57,468 bases of DNA from Candidatus Gastranaerophilales bacterium (GCA_944323475.1 CALUSQ010000010.1:1-57468); one strand, 5' to 3'. Positions 17,501 through 25,881 are shown, counted from the stretch's first letter. The notes: generated by a model from the letters alone, not told the origin. Made by a program: numbers and translations.

Positions 17501-17702
17501 AATTTAGTGGTGAGTCAAAATTAGAGAATAAAGACTCTTCACCTTTTAAGAAAATCCATTTGTTGTCTTTATCTTGCTTTAAGTTCCTAAATGTAGAACT
17601 TTGCACCTCTTCACGAACACAATCGTGCAGATAAAGACTTAATCTTTTTATAAAACTGTCATGAAATGCTGATTGAATAATTTTTGTGGCTTCTTGTAAC
17701 AT
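14571..17702 (-). CDS. Upf1-like SF1 helicase with C-terminal endonuclease-fold domain
   Basis: 1043-residue superfamily 1 helicase (AAA_11/AAA_12 type). Residues 1-310 form an N-terminal domain with Asp-rich linkers. Motor motifs: Q-like LSDSQEEVI (320-328), Walker A GPPGTGKS (341-348), then after a coiled insertion (about 430-600) Walker B IIDEASQ (D663, E664), motif III VGDDKQLSHL, VGTAHTFQGDERDVM and FNVAITRARKKL. The C terminus (about 950-1043) looks like a DUF559/Vsr-type nuclease fold, with PD (974-975) and EIDG (E989, D991). Similar architectures occur in antiphage systems, but no partner genes lie beside it. Role unproven. The start ATG follows GAGA. Confidence 0.9.
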   Translation of the reverse strand: MLQEATKIIQSAFHDSFIKRLSLYLHDCVREEVQSSTFRNLKQDKDNKWIFLKGEESLFSNFDSPLNLDGSDSDLTELMIQSEMSQKDKYLIYGHLFLVGKNSRSKRKNEFLTPLLYTPCKLERDGVNITCTLQDDVISLNTGALTALMRKSDDEDEMEHMLDGLLEVVPELPLNQEKLDIFLTTLKSILPDVDISLNHDDDDDENFVKDDFADAFYQKIDADNVDDFVDDSQDSRPSIKLDKVSVTNQSAVILTKRPSITAGVLHELTQIAEKPSGYFRESALSVVNEEYLRGIGKLFDKSSKDKKELKDFAACTPLSLSDSQEEVIRKIEQNPLLAVYGPPGTGKSQTIVNLVAHLVANGKTVLVASRMDKAVDVVAQRLNELGAPFLALRAGRLNYQKQLSFQLQDLIANKIDIDTGYDDAIMVDVDDMHQLLAAIKELESKCEKIISFEKEWHDVIGKRQALENDLGEKEYIKKKLKKDEIEQIKTVLTSIEKNLEKSGIFTNISNTLNAMKLKKILGLHSLPNDPEAIMRLSLELQAAEMDCEARIIETRIHKIGNIHQLLSQIKQLKKKQKVLAVDILKNKRRESLKGLLRDQVKRQRLIIHTKAIVERKKNLQNRLLEEEDFTPLLEAFPCWCVTTYAVSGSLPMKSGLFDVAIIDEASQCDIASCFPILFRAKKAVIVGDDKQLSHLSFLEKAKEQSFLSQYNIPDKYQLMWRFRTNSMFDLANYYSTNPVLLDEHFRSYYPIIQFSNQEFYGNRIRIMTKDSGTNDVLELHRVMDGKVDSDATRNIPECEAVLKRVHELILEDEGNDDHPVSIGIISPFRGQVDLIQKALCKVLTETTIRKHQIEVGTAHTFQGDERDVMILSWAVAENSFVQSLTFLQKPNLFNVAITRARKKLITYISRDPKELPSGLLKDFLEYVQRYIDSAKTDEFQKNKFKNSFEQTVAQAFVMEGFDVKAGIETAGVYPDMILKDELGNEVIIEIDGVEDNQKSNISDIKKQTILERAGYKVTRISFREWEHSSQACIDRVKQIFVGL

Positions 17703-17868
17703 AATTTTCTCTATAAACTTTGTAAATCCCTAATAATAATTATATAAAATAATCTTATATATGTATCATATGAAATAAGTAGATTTTACGTTTATTTTAA
17801 ATTACTTGCAAAATAAAAGAAAAATCGCCATAATAAAGAAATTAAAATTAGCCGATAAGGAGAGAAAA

Positions 17869-18789
17869 ATGACAACAGAATATGTTTATTTAAATGGCGA
17901 ATTTGTAGATGCAAAAACAGCTTCAATCCCTGTTAGAAACCATGCTTTTTTATATGGCACATCAGTTTTTGAGGGTATTAGAGCTTATTATAATAAAGAA
18001 GAAGACCAACTATATGCCTTCAGAATGAAAGAACACTTTGAAAGATTAATACACAGCTGCAGGATTATGCATATGGATCCCAAATTCACAGTAGAAGAAT
18101 TTTGCAGTTTAACAAAAGAACTTTTAAAGAAAAACGGATACAAAACAGATGCATACATCAGACCTCAAGTATATAAAAATGCATTAAAAATTGGTCCAGG
18201 TTTAATTGATAACCCTGATGCAGTATTAATATTCTCATTTGCAATGGGAGATTATATTGATCTTACAAAAGGTTTAAAAGTTTGTGTATCAAACTGGAGA
18301 AGAAATGATGACAACGCAATTCCTCCTAGAGCAAAAGTTTCTGGTTCTTATGCAAATACAGCATTAATTATTACAGATGCAAGACTTGCTGGTTTTGACG
18401 ATGCAATAGTACTTGATCAAGCAGGTAAAGTTACAGAAGGCTCAGCCATGAATTTGTTCCTTGTTGAAGGCGATACACTTGTAACAACACAAACAACAGA
18501 TAATATCCTTGTTGGTGTAACAAGAAATACAATACTTGAACTGGGCAAAAATGTTCTCGGTTTAAAAACTTGTGAAAGAGAAATTTCAAGAACTGAATTA
18601 TATGTAGCTGATGAAGCATTCTATTGTGGTACCGGAGCACAAGTAAGCCCAATTACCTCAATAGATAACAGACCAGTCGGTAATGGTATAGTCGGAGAAC
18701 ATACAAAAGAACTGCAAAAACTCTACTTTGATGTGGTAAAAGGCAAAGTGGAAAAATACAAAAAATGGTGTACACCTATTTATGATTAG
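17869..18789 (+). CDS. ilvE: Branched-chain amino acid aminotransferase
   Basis: PLP-dependent transaminase for the last step of Val, Leu and Ile synthesis (class IV fold). MTTEYVYLNGEFVDAK, RNHAFLYGTSVFEGIRAY, and PRAKVSGSYANTALI with the Schiff-base lysine K156, then GSAMNLFLVEGD. The open frame extends to 17806, but AAGGAG lies just before ATG 17869, which gives the standard 306-residue protein. Its 3' end overlaps mlaE by 8 bases. Confidence 0.96.
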   Translation: MTTEYVYLNGEFVDAKTASIPVRNHAFLYGTSVFEGIRAYYNKEEDQLYAFRMKEHFERLIHSCRIMHMDPKFTVEEFCSLTKELLKKNGYKTDAYIRPQVYKNALKIGPGLIDNPDAVLIFSFAMGDYIDLTKGLKVCVSNWRRNDDNAIPPRAKVSGSYANTALIITDARLAGFDDAIVLDQAGKVTEGSAMNLFLVEGDTLVTTQTTDNILVGVTRNTILELGKNVLGLKTCEREISRTELYVADEAFYCGTGAQVSPITSIDNRPVGNGIVGEHTKELQKLYFDVVKGKVEKYKKWCTPIYD

Positions 18790-19525
18790 TTTTTTAGGAC
18801 TTTGCGTAAAAAATTTAATAAAATCATTGAAATACATATTTGACGGAAGAACAAAACTATCTTCCGTTATATCTCAAGCTGCAATGATTAGTTACGACTC
18901 TTTGTCTATATCATTGACAATAGTTTTTATTGCAGCAGCAGTTATTTCATTACAAATATCAAAACAGTTTCTTATGAGCGGTGCAGAAAGTTATGTAGGA
19001 GGGTTCATTGCAGTAGCTTTAGTCAGAGAAATTGCACCCGGATTTGCAGCACTTGCAATAGGAGCAAGAGCTGGTACTGCAATTTGTGCAGAAGTCGCTA
19101 ATATGAAAGTTACAGAGCAAGTCGATGCAATAAAAACACTAGGAGTCGATCCTGTTGGATATTATTTTGCACCCAGATTAATTGCTTCTGCAATAACAGT
19201 TCCTATGGTTGTTATCATCGCAGAATTTATAGGTATAGTTGGCGGTATGATGGTTGCATATTTTGCAATTCAATTACACCCAAACAGATTTATGAACACC
19301 GTATGGTTGCTATTGCAAGCAAAGGATATTTATATAAGCATACTTAAAGCTTTTGTATTCGGAATACTCATAACATTGGTATGTGCTACTCAAGGATACA
19401 AAACTGTAGGTGGCGCAAAAGATGTAGGCATATCAACAACAAAATCTGCAATCGAAGCAACTTTTTATTTACTGGTTGCCGACTTCATTATCAATTTGCT
19501 GTTTTATGTAAATATAAGCTTTTAA
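18782..19525 (+). CDS. mlaE: MlaE/YrbE-family ABC transporter permease
   Basis: Inner-membrane permease of MCE-associated ABC transporters that move phospholipids between the inner and outer membranes. Five or six hydrophobic segments. The MlaE signature is VALVREIAPGFAALAIGARAGTA (17 positions shown below as key residues): R-E-I-A-P, G-A-R-A-G, then EVANMKVTEQVDAIKTLG, the EQxDAL-like coupling motif, and DPVGYYFAPRL. Length (247 aa) is normal. It overlaps ilvE by 8 bases. The ATPase and MCE subunits are not in the window, so it is either an orphan or pairs with genes elsewhere. It supports a diderm envelope. Confidence 0.93.
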   Translation: MISFLGLCVKNLIKSLKYIFDGRTKLSSVISQAAMISYDSLSISLTIVFIAAAVISLQISKQFLMSGAESYVGGFIAVALVREIAPGFAALAIGARAGTAICAEVANMKVTEQVDAIKTLGVDPVGYYFAPRLIASAITVPMVVIIAEFIGIVGGMMVAYFAIQLHPNRFMNTVWLLLQAKDIYISILKAFVFGILITLVCATQGYKTVGGAKDVGISTTKSAIEATFYLLVADFIINLLFYVNISF

Positions 19526-19535
19526 ATATTTTAAA

Positions 19536-19694
19536 CTACCTATATCTATCATAAAAAGATGCTTCAGGTCTGGCCGAGTTTGAAAGAACAATCTCTCTAT
19601 ATTCATTTTTATCAATATCAACACCCATGTTTTTAATTTTAATTTCAGGTGCTTTTAATTTTTTATTATTTTTTTTGTTGTATTTGTTTTCCAT
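19536..19694 (-). CDS. Small basic/charged protein, 52 residues, unknown
   Basis: Proposed start ATG 19694. The longer open frame upstream would overlap the divergent gene at 19749. The protein begins MENKYNKKNNKKLK and ends FYDRYR, hydrophilic with no membrane segment. A perfect TATAAT lies 7 bases upstream of the ATG on this strand (19707-19702), and no Shine-Dalgarno is present, so a leaderless mRNA is likely if the gene is real. It fills the gap between mlaE and the 19749 gene. Chance open reading frame remains possible. Confidence 0.4.
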   Translation of the reverse strand: MENKYNKKNNKKLKAPEIKIKNMGVDIDKNEYREIVLSNSARPEASFYDRYR

Positions 19695-19748
19695 AACTAT
19701 TATTATAATCTTAAAATAAAAACTTAAAATACAAGAAAAGATTAAATA

Positions 19749-20375
19749 ATGAAAACCAAAAATACAATACTGATAATACTTGTCATAATGTTGATTACAG
19801 CAGTTCCGATATTGTTGTTCACTTACAAACTGCAATCCTCAAAACAAAAATTACATGTAGACAAAACAAGATATGAAAACGTAAACAAAGTTTGCTTTGA
19901 AAACAAGAATTACATTACATGTGAAAAGATGTTAAATGAAGATTTAGAAATACTATTAAATGCACACAAAAATAATTCACAAATAATACACTCACATTTA
20001 TCAATATTGCACCCCAAAAGAATTTTAAAAGCAGCATACAAAGAACAAGAAAATATATCACTAATTGAGCCAGAAATACTAATCAAATCATTACTATTAA
20101 AGAAAATTACTTTTTATAATAATGATAATCAAATTAAAGCCGGCCTAATTGGTGAAAAAATAGAAACATATATAATAAAGAATTTTTCAAAAGAGAACAA
20201 ATCTGCATACTTAAACGCACTTGAGATACAAGACAAAAACTTTCAAGAATATTCACAAAAAATGAAATACAAAAAAAAGAAAAATATACTAAACAATGAA
20301 ACTGAAATTCAGAAACAAAATACAGCCAAAGAATCAACAAATATAAACACTACCGGCTACAGTTATGAATTTTAA
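19749..20375 (+). CDS. Uncharacterised membrane-anchored protein
   Basis: I do not recognise it. 208 residues: a short basic start, one transmembrane segment or uncleaved signal anchor (about 7-27, ILIILVIMLITAVPILLF), then a hydrophilic, mostly helical, Lys/Asn/Glu-rich domain placed outside the inner membrane. Two cysteines (KVCFEN and ITCEKM) are close together in the exported part and could form a disulfide. The last 45 residues are polar and probably disordered. No clear Shine-Dalgarno. It lies convergent to proC. Confidence 0.65.
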   Translation: MKTKNTILIILVIMLITAVPILLFTYKLQSSKQKLHVDKTRYENVNKVCFENKNYITCEKMLNEDLEILLNAHKNNSQIIHSHLSILHPKRILKAAYKEQENISLIEPEILIKSLLLKKITFYNNDNQIKAGLIGEKIETYIIKNFSKENKSAYLNALEIQDKNFQEYSQKMKYKKKKNILNNETEIQKQNTAKESTNINTTGYSYEF

Positions 20376-20389
20376 TATTAAACAAATTA

Positions 20390-21202
20390 TTATAATTGTT
20401 TTCCCATAATCTCAGATTTCTCTGCAGTTTTCTTTACTGTTTCAAAAAGAATTTCAGAGATATTGCTTTCATTTAAAACTTTATTTCCCTCTGCGGTTGT
20501 ACCACCTGGTGTCGTAACATTAGTTATTAACTGTTGTGGATCAACACCTGTTTCCAAAATCATTTTTGCAGCGCCAAGTGCAGTTTGAGCAGACAATTTT
20601 AAAGCAATATTATAATCAAGACCAAGTTTTTCACCAGCTTTTGCAATTTCATCTATAATATAGTAATAAAAAGCCGGACCGGAACCACTTACGCCAGTAA
20701 TGGCATCTATATCTTTTTCCTGAGCATCAACAACTTCTCCGACTGATTTAAAAATTGATTTTACACAATCAAAATCCTCGTCTGTTGCATTTTCACCTTT
20801 ACATACGGCACTCATTCCTACACCCAATAATGCAGGTGTGTTAGGCATAACTTTAACAACACGTGCCTTTTTCTCTAAAATTTCTTCTACTTTATTTGAA
20901 GAAATACCAGCTGCAATGGTTACAATAAGTTTGCTGTCATCAATTTTATCTTCAATCTCAGTAAGCACTCCTTTTACAACAAACGGTTTTACAGCTAGTA
21001 AAATGATATCAGCTTGTGAAACCGCTTCTCTGTTGTTGTGAACAATTTTTATACCCAATTCTTTTTCGACTTTATGAGCATATTCAATATTAGGTTCAGA
21101 AGCTACTATATGATTTTTATCAAATAAATCAGATTTTAAAAGACCTTTTATTATAGCTGTGGCCATTTTTCCGGCACCTATAAAAGCAATTTTTTTATTC
21201 AT
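20390..21202 (-). CDS. proC: Pyrroline-5-carboxylate reductase
   Basis: Final step of proline synthesis, reducing P5C with NAD(P)H. The N-terminal Rossmann motif is IAFIGAGKMATAIIKGLL. Then ILLAVKP, VKVMPNTPALLGVGMSA, the catalytic-domain region GVSGSGPAFYYYIIDEI, and the C-terminal VTTPGGTTAEGNKVL. Full length (270 aa). AAAGGT precedes the ATG. It diverges from rpmH. Confidence 0.97.
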   Translation of the reverse strand: MNKKIAFIGAGKMATAIIKGLLKSDLFDKNHIVASEPNIEYAHKVEKELGIKIVHNNREAVSQADIILLAVKPFVVKGVLTEIEDKIDDSKLIVTIAAGISSNKVEEILEKKARVVKVMPNTPALLGVGMSAVCKGENATDEDFDCVKSIFKSVGEVVDAQEKDIDAITGVSGSGPAFYYYIIDEIAKAGEKLGLDYNIALKLSAQTALGAAKMILETGVDPQQLITNVTTPGGTTAEGNKVLNESNISEILFETVKKTAEKSEIMGKQL

Positions 21203-21239
21203 ATGTGTAAACCTTTATTAATTCCTCTATTATGCATAT

Positions 21240-21268
21240 TTGACAATCGTCTATGTCTTATTTATTAT
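21240..21268 (+). promoter_or_regulatory. Promoter of rpmH
   Basis: TTGACA (21240-21245), a 17-bp spacer and TATTAT (21263-21268). This strong promoter suits a ribosomal protein gene. Confidence 0.7.
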
Positions 21269-21305
21269 GATATAACGCAAAAAAATTAATTCAAGGAGCA
21301 ATAAA

Positions 21306-21458
21306 ATGAGACGTACATTAGAAGGAACAAAAAGAAAAAGACAAAACGTCAGCGGTTTTAGAGCTAGAATGGCTACACCCGGCGGAAGAACAGTTTTGAA
21401 CAGAAGAAGAGCAAAAGGTCGCCACAAATTAGCTATTGAAGCTAAAAAAAGAGCGTAA
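21306..21458 (+). CDS. rpmH: 50S ribosomal protein L34
   Basis: Fifty-residue basic protein of the large subunit. Translation reads [18 protein letters not shown], then [10 protein letters not shown] and [11 protein letters not shown], the L34 pattern. A GGAGC Shine-Dalgarno precedes the ATG. As in most bacteria rnpA follows, but here the genes are separated by an intrinsic terminator. Confidence 0.97.
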   Translation: MRRTLEGTKRKRQNVSGFRARMATPGGRTVLNRRRAKGRHKLAIEAKKRA

Positions 21459-21488
21459 TTTAGCACTAATATTTCAAATAAATATTTT

Positions 21489-21530
21489 TAAAAGGTTTGC
21501 ACTCACTTAAAACATTGCAAACCTTTTTTA
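21489..21530 (+). terminator. Terminator/attenuator between rpmH and rnpA
   Basis: AAAAGGTTTGCA pairs with TTGCAAACCTTTT across a loop of about 13 bases, followed by T residues. It should let rpmH mRNA greatly exceed rnpA mRNA. Confidence 0.85.
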
Positions 21531-21546
21531 TGTTTTAATAAATAAT

Positions 21547-21903
21547 ATGATTCCTAAAAAATACAGGCTAAAAAACAAAAAGGCATTTGATGCTACATAT
21601 AAAAACCATAAAATAATCTCAAATTCTTATTTGACGATTTATATAGGTAAAGAAAAAAAAGACACAACACTACCAACTAAATTTGGGTTTGTAGTCAGCA
21701 AAAAATATCACAAAAGAGCAGTTAAAAGAAACCGAATAAAACGTCTTATGAGAGAAGCTTGCAGATTGGCAATTAAAAAAAATTCCTTAGACAGTTTAAA
21801 TAAATATATGTCTATTATAATGATACCTAAAATCAACACTCTAAATATCAAATACATAGAGCTAGAAACCGCGTTTTATGAACTTGTAAAGAGGATAATA
21901 TGA
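21547..21903 (+). CDS. rnpA: Ribonuclease P protein component
   Basis: Protein subunit that helps the RNase P RNA cleave tRNA 5' leaders. Begins KKYRLKNKKAFDATY and has GFVVSKKYHKRAVKR followed by the RNR signature RNRIKRLMREACR. 118 residues, typical. No clear Shine-Dalgarno. The stop overlaps the hisD start (ATGA), so these are coupled. The usual yidD-yidC continuation of the rpmH locus is absent. Confidence 0.95.
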   Translation: MIPKKYRLKNKKAFDATYKNHKIISNSYLTIYIGKEKKDTTLPTKFGFVVSKKYHKRAVKRNRIKRLMREACRLAIKKNSLDSLNKYMSIIMIPKINTLNIKYIELETAFYELVKRII

Positions 21904-23153
21904 AAATCTTAAAATATGATGATTTAAGCTTTGCAGAAAAAGAAGAATTTTTAAAAAACATAGAATTTGAAACAATAACATCAGTAAATGAGATAATCCA
22001 AGATGTAAAAAAAAGCGGCGATGGAGCAGTTGTCAAATATTCTAGAAAATTTGGCGACGGGATGATTGAAAATATTGAAGTAACATCAGATGAAATTAAA
22101 AAGGCATACAAAAATGTTGATAAAAAAACGATTGATGCAATAAAAACTGCTATTAAAAACGTAAAAGAATTTTCAGAAAAACAAATTGAATGCATAAAAA
22201 ATCTAGACACTAATATAAACGGAGCATCTCTTGGTCATAGAATAATTCCACTTAAAAAAGCAGGATGCTATATCCCGGGAGGGAATTATCCACTCCCAAG
22301 CACTGCCATTATGACAATCTTACCGGCAAAGGTAGCTGGAGTTGAAAAAGTAATCGCTTGCTCTCCGAAAATAAAAGATGTAACAATAGTAGCCTGTGAC
22401 TTAGCAGGTGCTGATAAAATTTATAAAATAGGCGGGGTACAAGCCATTGCTGCAATGGCATACGGAACAGAAACAATAGAAAAAGTTGATAAAATTGTTG
22501 GCCCAGGCAACAAATTTGTCACTGCAGCAAAAAAACAAATTTATGGAGATTGCGGTATAGATTTTCTTGCAGGCCCATCAGAGGTACTTATTATTGCAGA
22601 TGACACTGCAAATCCGGAATTTGTAGCAGCTGATATGCTGGCTCAATGTGAACACGACAAAGATGCACGCGCTTATTTAATCTGTTTTAGCGAAAAATTT
22701 GCAAAAGAAGTTGATAACATGGCATCTCAAATGCTTAACAAACTTTCTACAAAAGAAATAGCAAATGAGTCCTATAAAAAATCTTTTGCGATAATAGTTG
22801 AAAATCTCGAACAAGCAATAGAACTCTCAGAAGACAGGGCACCAGAACATTTGGAACTATGTTTTGAAAATGCAAATAATAAAATAAATTCTTTCAAAAA
22901 CTACGGTTCATTGTTTATTGGTAACTATTCCGCAGAAGTTTTTGGTGACTATTGTGCAGGGACAAACCATACACTCCCCACAAATATGGTTGCAAGATAC
23001 TCCGGTGGACTAAGTGTATTCGATTTCATAAAAATTCAAACATATCAACATGTAGACAAAGAAACAGCAAAAAAACTTTCACAAACAGCATCAATTATTG
23101 CAAATGAAGAAGGATTAATGGCACACAAAAAAGCTGCTGACATAAGAAGCTAA
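21900..23153 (+). CDS. hisD: Histidinol dehydrogenase
   Basis: Zinc enzyme making the last two oxidations of histidine synthesis (histidinol to histidine, NAD-linked). Signatures: GCYIPGGNYPLPSTAIMT, VDKIVGPGNKFVTAAKK, GIDFLAGPSEVLIIADD, MLAQCEHDKDA (zinc-site Gln and His) and YCAGTNHTLPT. Full length (417 aa). Overlaps rnpA by 4 bases. Other his genes in the window, hisS and hisA-hisIE, are 20 kb away on either side, so there is no his operon here. Confidence 0.96.
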   Translation: MKILKYDDLSFAEKEEFLKNIEFETITSVNEIIQDVKKSGDGAVVKYSRKFGDGMIENIEVTSDEIKKAYKNVDKKTIDAIKTAIKNVKEFSEKQIECIKNLDTNINGASLGHRIIPLKKAGCYIPGGNYPLPSTAIMTILPAKVAGVEKVIACSPKIKDVTIVACDLAGADKIYKIGGVQAIAAMAYGTETIEKVDKIVGPGNKFVTAAKKQIYGDCGIDFLAGPSEVLIIADDTANPEFVAADMLAQCEHDKDARAYLICFSEKFAKEVDNMASQMLNKLSTKEIANESYKKSFAIIVENLEQAIELSEDRAPEHLELCFENANNKINSFKNYGSLFIGNYSAEVFGDYCAGTNHTLPTNMVARYSGGLSVFDFIKIQTYQHVDKETAKKLSQTASIIANEEGLMAHKKAADIRS

Positions 23154-23154
23154 A

Positions 23155-23886
23155 TTACTCTGACTTAATTATGTCATTTAATTTTTCTTTATAAAATCCG
23201 ACAATATCAATGAGTGCATGTAATGTGAGAGCTGTTATTTCGACTTCTTGTTTCCATTGATTGTACGAACATTTTAAAGGCAATGCGACTAAAGGATTAT
23301 TAGGAAAATCTTTGCAGATATCCGGTCTGTTTTCATAATCACTACACAAGCCATTATCACCGAGTTTAGGACAATAATAAAAATAGACCTCCGAATGTCC
23401 ATGAAAATTTTGTTCAATCATATCTATATAATCCGGATAAATTTTTCTTGGTTCATCATGATTATTGTATGGAACAAAAACACTAACAAATTCTTTTGAA
23501 AATTTATCCCCTTTTTTTGCTCTTTCTTTGAGCTCTTCATAAGAATATTCAGAGCTAGCTAACTTACAACAAGAAGTACACTTTCCACAAGAAAAACACT
23601 GACGTCTTTTTTCAATAAGTTGTATTTTTTGATATATATCTTTTGAAATTTTGTTTTCCAAACAATTCAAAGCAGCTTCTTGCCAAAATTTATATCTGCA
23701 GCCAATAGGAAATTTTTGAAATAAAGTAATTTTATTAAAATCTATATCACAATTTTCTTTACAATGATTACACAAAGAAGCCGTTTTTAGTGCATAAAGC
23801 TGTTTATCAATTGCTTTTTGCGCATGCAAAAATAAATCTCGATATATTTTTTTTGTTTTAATTATTTCGTTTTGTAAGTTATTCAC
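23155..23886 (-). CDS. YkgJ-type cysteine-cluster protein
   Basis: Cytoplasmic protein of the CxxCxxCC (YkgJ/zinc- or iron-chelating) type. RQCFSCGKCTSCCKLAS carries the cluster. A second Cys group is in CPKLGDNGLCSDYENRPDICKD, the usual C-terminal partner. An extra Cys pair (CNHCKENC) occurs near the N terminus. Biochemical function of the family is unproven. The open frame runs to 23970 and would overlap mutL. The GTG at 23886 lies exactly 6 bases after an extended -10 (TGC TATATT, 23898-23893), suggesting a leaderless mRNA, so I start there (243 aa). Confidence 0.8.
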   Translation of the reverse strand: MNNLQNEIIKTKKIYRDLFLHAQKAIDKQLYALKTASLCNHCKENCDIDFNKITLFQKFPIGCRYKFWQEAALNCLENKISKDIYQKIQLIEKRRQCFSCGKCTSCCKLASSEYSYEELKERAKKGDKFSKEFVSVFVPYNNHDEPRKIYPDYIDMIEQNFHGHSEVYFYYCPKLGDNGLCSDYENRPDICKDFPNNPLVALPLKCSYNQWKQEVEITALTLHALIDIVGFYKEKLNDIIKSE

Positions 23887-23952
23887 AATTACAATATAGC
23901 ACATTGAAACAAAATGATATAGAATAAAAAACAGGGAATGGAGTAGAAAATT

Positions 23953-25746
23953 TTGAAAAGGATTAAACAACTATCCAGACAACTAATAAATCAAATTGCT
24001 GCAGGAGAAGTTATAGAACGTCCATCTTCTGTTGTAAAAGAGCTTGTTGAAAACTCTATTGATGCAGGAGCAACAAAAATTGAAATAGAAATAAGCAAAG
24101 ACTGCTTGTCAATAAGAGTTGCAGACAACGGAACAGGCATACATCCTGATGATATAGAACTTGCATTTACAAAACATGCAACCAGTAAAATTTCATCATC
24201 TGAAGATTTATTTGACATTCACACAATGGGTTTTAGAGGAGAAGCTCTATCAAGTATTATCTCCATTGCAAAAGTAACTTGTAAAACAAGGACAAAAGAC
24301 TTAGAAACAGGGACAAAAGTAGAATGTGAAGAATCTAATGTTAAAAAATCACCTTTGGGTTGTGCAATAGGTACAACAATGGAAATAAAAGATTTATTCT
24401 ACAACACACCTGTAAGACAAAAATTTTTGAAATCAGAAAGAACAGAACTTGCCGCAATATCAGAAATCATACAAAGTATAGCTATAGCAAATCCACAAAT
24501 TTCATTTACATTAATTTATGAAGGCAAAACGCCAATAAAAACATCTGGCAGTGGAGATTTGTTGTGTGTCTTGACAGAAATATACTCTAACTCTATTGCA
24601 ACTGAACTAAAAAAAATAAACAAATCAGATGAAGTTTCAAAACTTTACACAAAAGGCTATTGTTCAACACCTGAGTTTACACGTTCATCAAAAAAATCTA
24701 TATATGTATTTGTAAATAACAGAGTTGTAAAATGTCCTGTTATATTAAAAGCAATAGATACCGCATACAAAAATATGTTGCCTGCTGGGAAATACCCATT
24801 TGTATGTATAAATCTTGAAATACCTGCAAATGATGTAGATGTAAATGTCCACCCGACAAAAAAAGAAGTACGATACAAAAATCCTAATCAGATATTTAAT
24901 TTTATATACAGTTCTATACTTGATGCTCTTTCAACAATACCCCCAAAAACACAATCAAACAGCGATGTGTTAATACCTTTTGGAAATTATAACAATGAGC
25001 AAACACAAAAATCTGATGACACATCGATAAATGATGATGCAGTTTATCTCGATGATATTACATTTAACAAAATTTCTACAAAAAATGAAAATACTCTTGA
25101 AAATTCATTAAATTATACCGACATATCATATGACAAAGAAGTAAAACAAATTGATTTTAACTTGCACATAACAGCTGAAATAAATGAAGAAATTAAAATT
25201 ATAGGTCAATATAAAAATACATACATAATTTTTGAAGAAAACGAAGAACTTAAAATTGTAGATCAGCATATAGCTGATGAAAGATACATATTTGAAAACT
25301 TACAAAAAGAATTAAATAAAGAAATTCCTTCACAGCTGCTTTTGATTTCAGACGTAATATCTCTTGAGCCTCAAGATGTCATATTAATAGTAGAAAACAG
25401 TGAAAAGCTAAAGCGCTTTGGGTTTCAGATAGAACAAATTTCTGAAACAGAAATTGTATTCAAAAAAATTCCGCAAGTAATAGCTCATGTAAAAATAAAA
25501 GATATTCTTTCAGATATTTTAGAAAATTTGCATGGCGACTTAAATAATTTAGAAGAAAAAATGCTTGTTACAATGTCTTGCAAAGCAGCAGTAAAAGCAG
25601 GTACAGAACTCAACCTATGGCAGATGGAAGACTTAATAAAAAAATGGAAAACAACCAAATTGCCATATACATGTCCACATGGCAGACCAATTGTTCATAC
25701 ATTTAGTGAAAAAGAAATTGCTGCATTCTTTCACAGAAATGCATAA
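23953..25746 (+). CDS. mutL: DNA mismatch repair protein MutL
   Basis: GHKL ATPase linking MutS to downstream repair. N-terminal motifs: ENSIDAGA, RVADNGTGI, TKHATSKI and MGFRGEALSS. A variable linker covers about 320-410. The C-terminal domain has DQHIADERYIFE, matching the endonuclease motif DQHAx2Ex4E except Ala to Ile, plus MSCKAAVKAG and CPHGRP. It should therefore be a nicking MutL of the type found in bacteria without MutH. Start is TTG with GGAG upstream. Length (597 aa) is normal. Divergent from the YkgJ-type gene. Confidence 0.96.
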   Translation: MKRIKQLSRQLINQIAAGEVIERPSSVVKELVENSIDAGATKIEIEISKDCLSIRVADNGTGIHPDDIELAFTKHATSKISSSEDLFDIHTMGFRGEALSSIISIAKVTCKTRTKDLETGTKVECEESNVKKSPLGCAIGTTMEIKDLFYNTPVRQKFLKSERTELAAISEIIQSIAIANPQISFTLIYEGKTPIKTSGSGDLLCVLTEIYSNSIATELKKINKSDEVSKLYTKGYCSTPEFTRSSKKSIYVFVNNRVVKCPVILKAIDTAYKNMLPAGKYPFVCINLEIPANDVDVNVHPTKKEVRYKNPNQIFNFIYSSILDALSTIPPKTQSNSDVLIPFGNYNNEQTQKSDDTSINDDAVYLDDITFNKISTKNENTLENSLNYTDISYDKEVKQIDFNLHITAEINEEIKIIGQYKNTYIIFEENEELKIVDQHIADERYIFENLQKELNKEIPSQLLLISDVISLEPQDVILIVENSEKLKRFGFQIEQISETEIVFKKIPQVIAHVKIKDILSDILENLHGDLNNLEEKMLVTMSCKAAVKAGTELNLWQMEDLIKKWKTTKLPYTCPHGRPIVHTFSEKEIAAFFHRNA

Positions 25747-25796
25747 TTATAAAAATTTAAGTTAAGAAATGTAAAAACAGTTATAAATTATGCACA

Positions 25797-25867
25797 TTGA
25801 CTATATAAAAATAATATACTAGATGGTACGATTAATGTGGAAAGAATATAGTATAAATTATAGTCAA
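25797..25867. promoter_or_regulatory. Nested inverted repeats upstream of malQ
   Basis: Outer arms TTGACTATA (25797-25805) and TATAGTCAA (25859-25867) are perfect complements. Inner arms TATACTA (25815-25821) and TAGTATA (25849-25855) are also perfect and correctly nested. The left outer arm doubles as a possible -35. Either a two-part operator or a foldable mRNA leader ending just before the GGGG Shine-Dalgarno of malQ. Confidence 0.6.
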
Positions 25868-25881
25868 AAAGGGGTGTATTT

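Noticed and set aside
17806..17868. 21-residue N-terminal extension of ilvE
   Set aside because: AAGGAG sits directly before the internal ATG 17869, which gives the standard protein.
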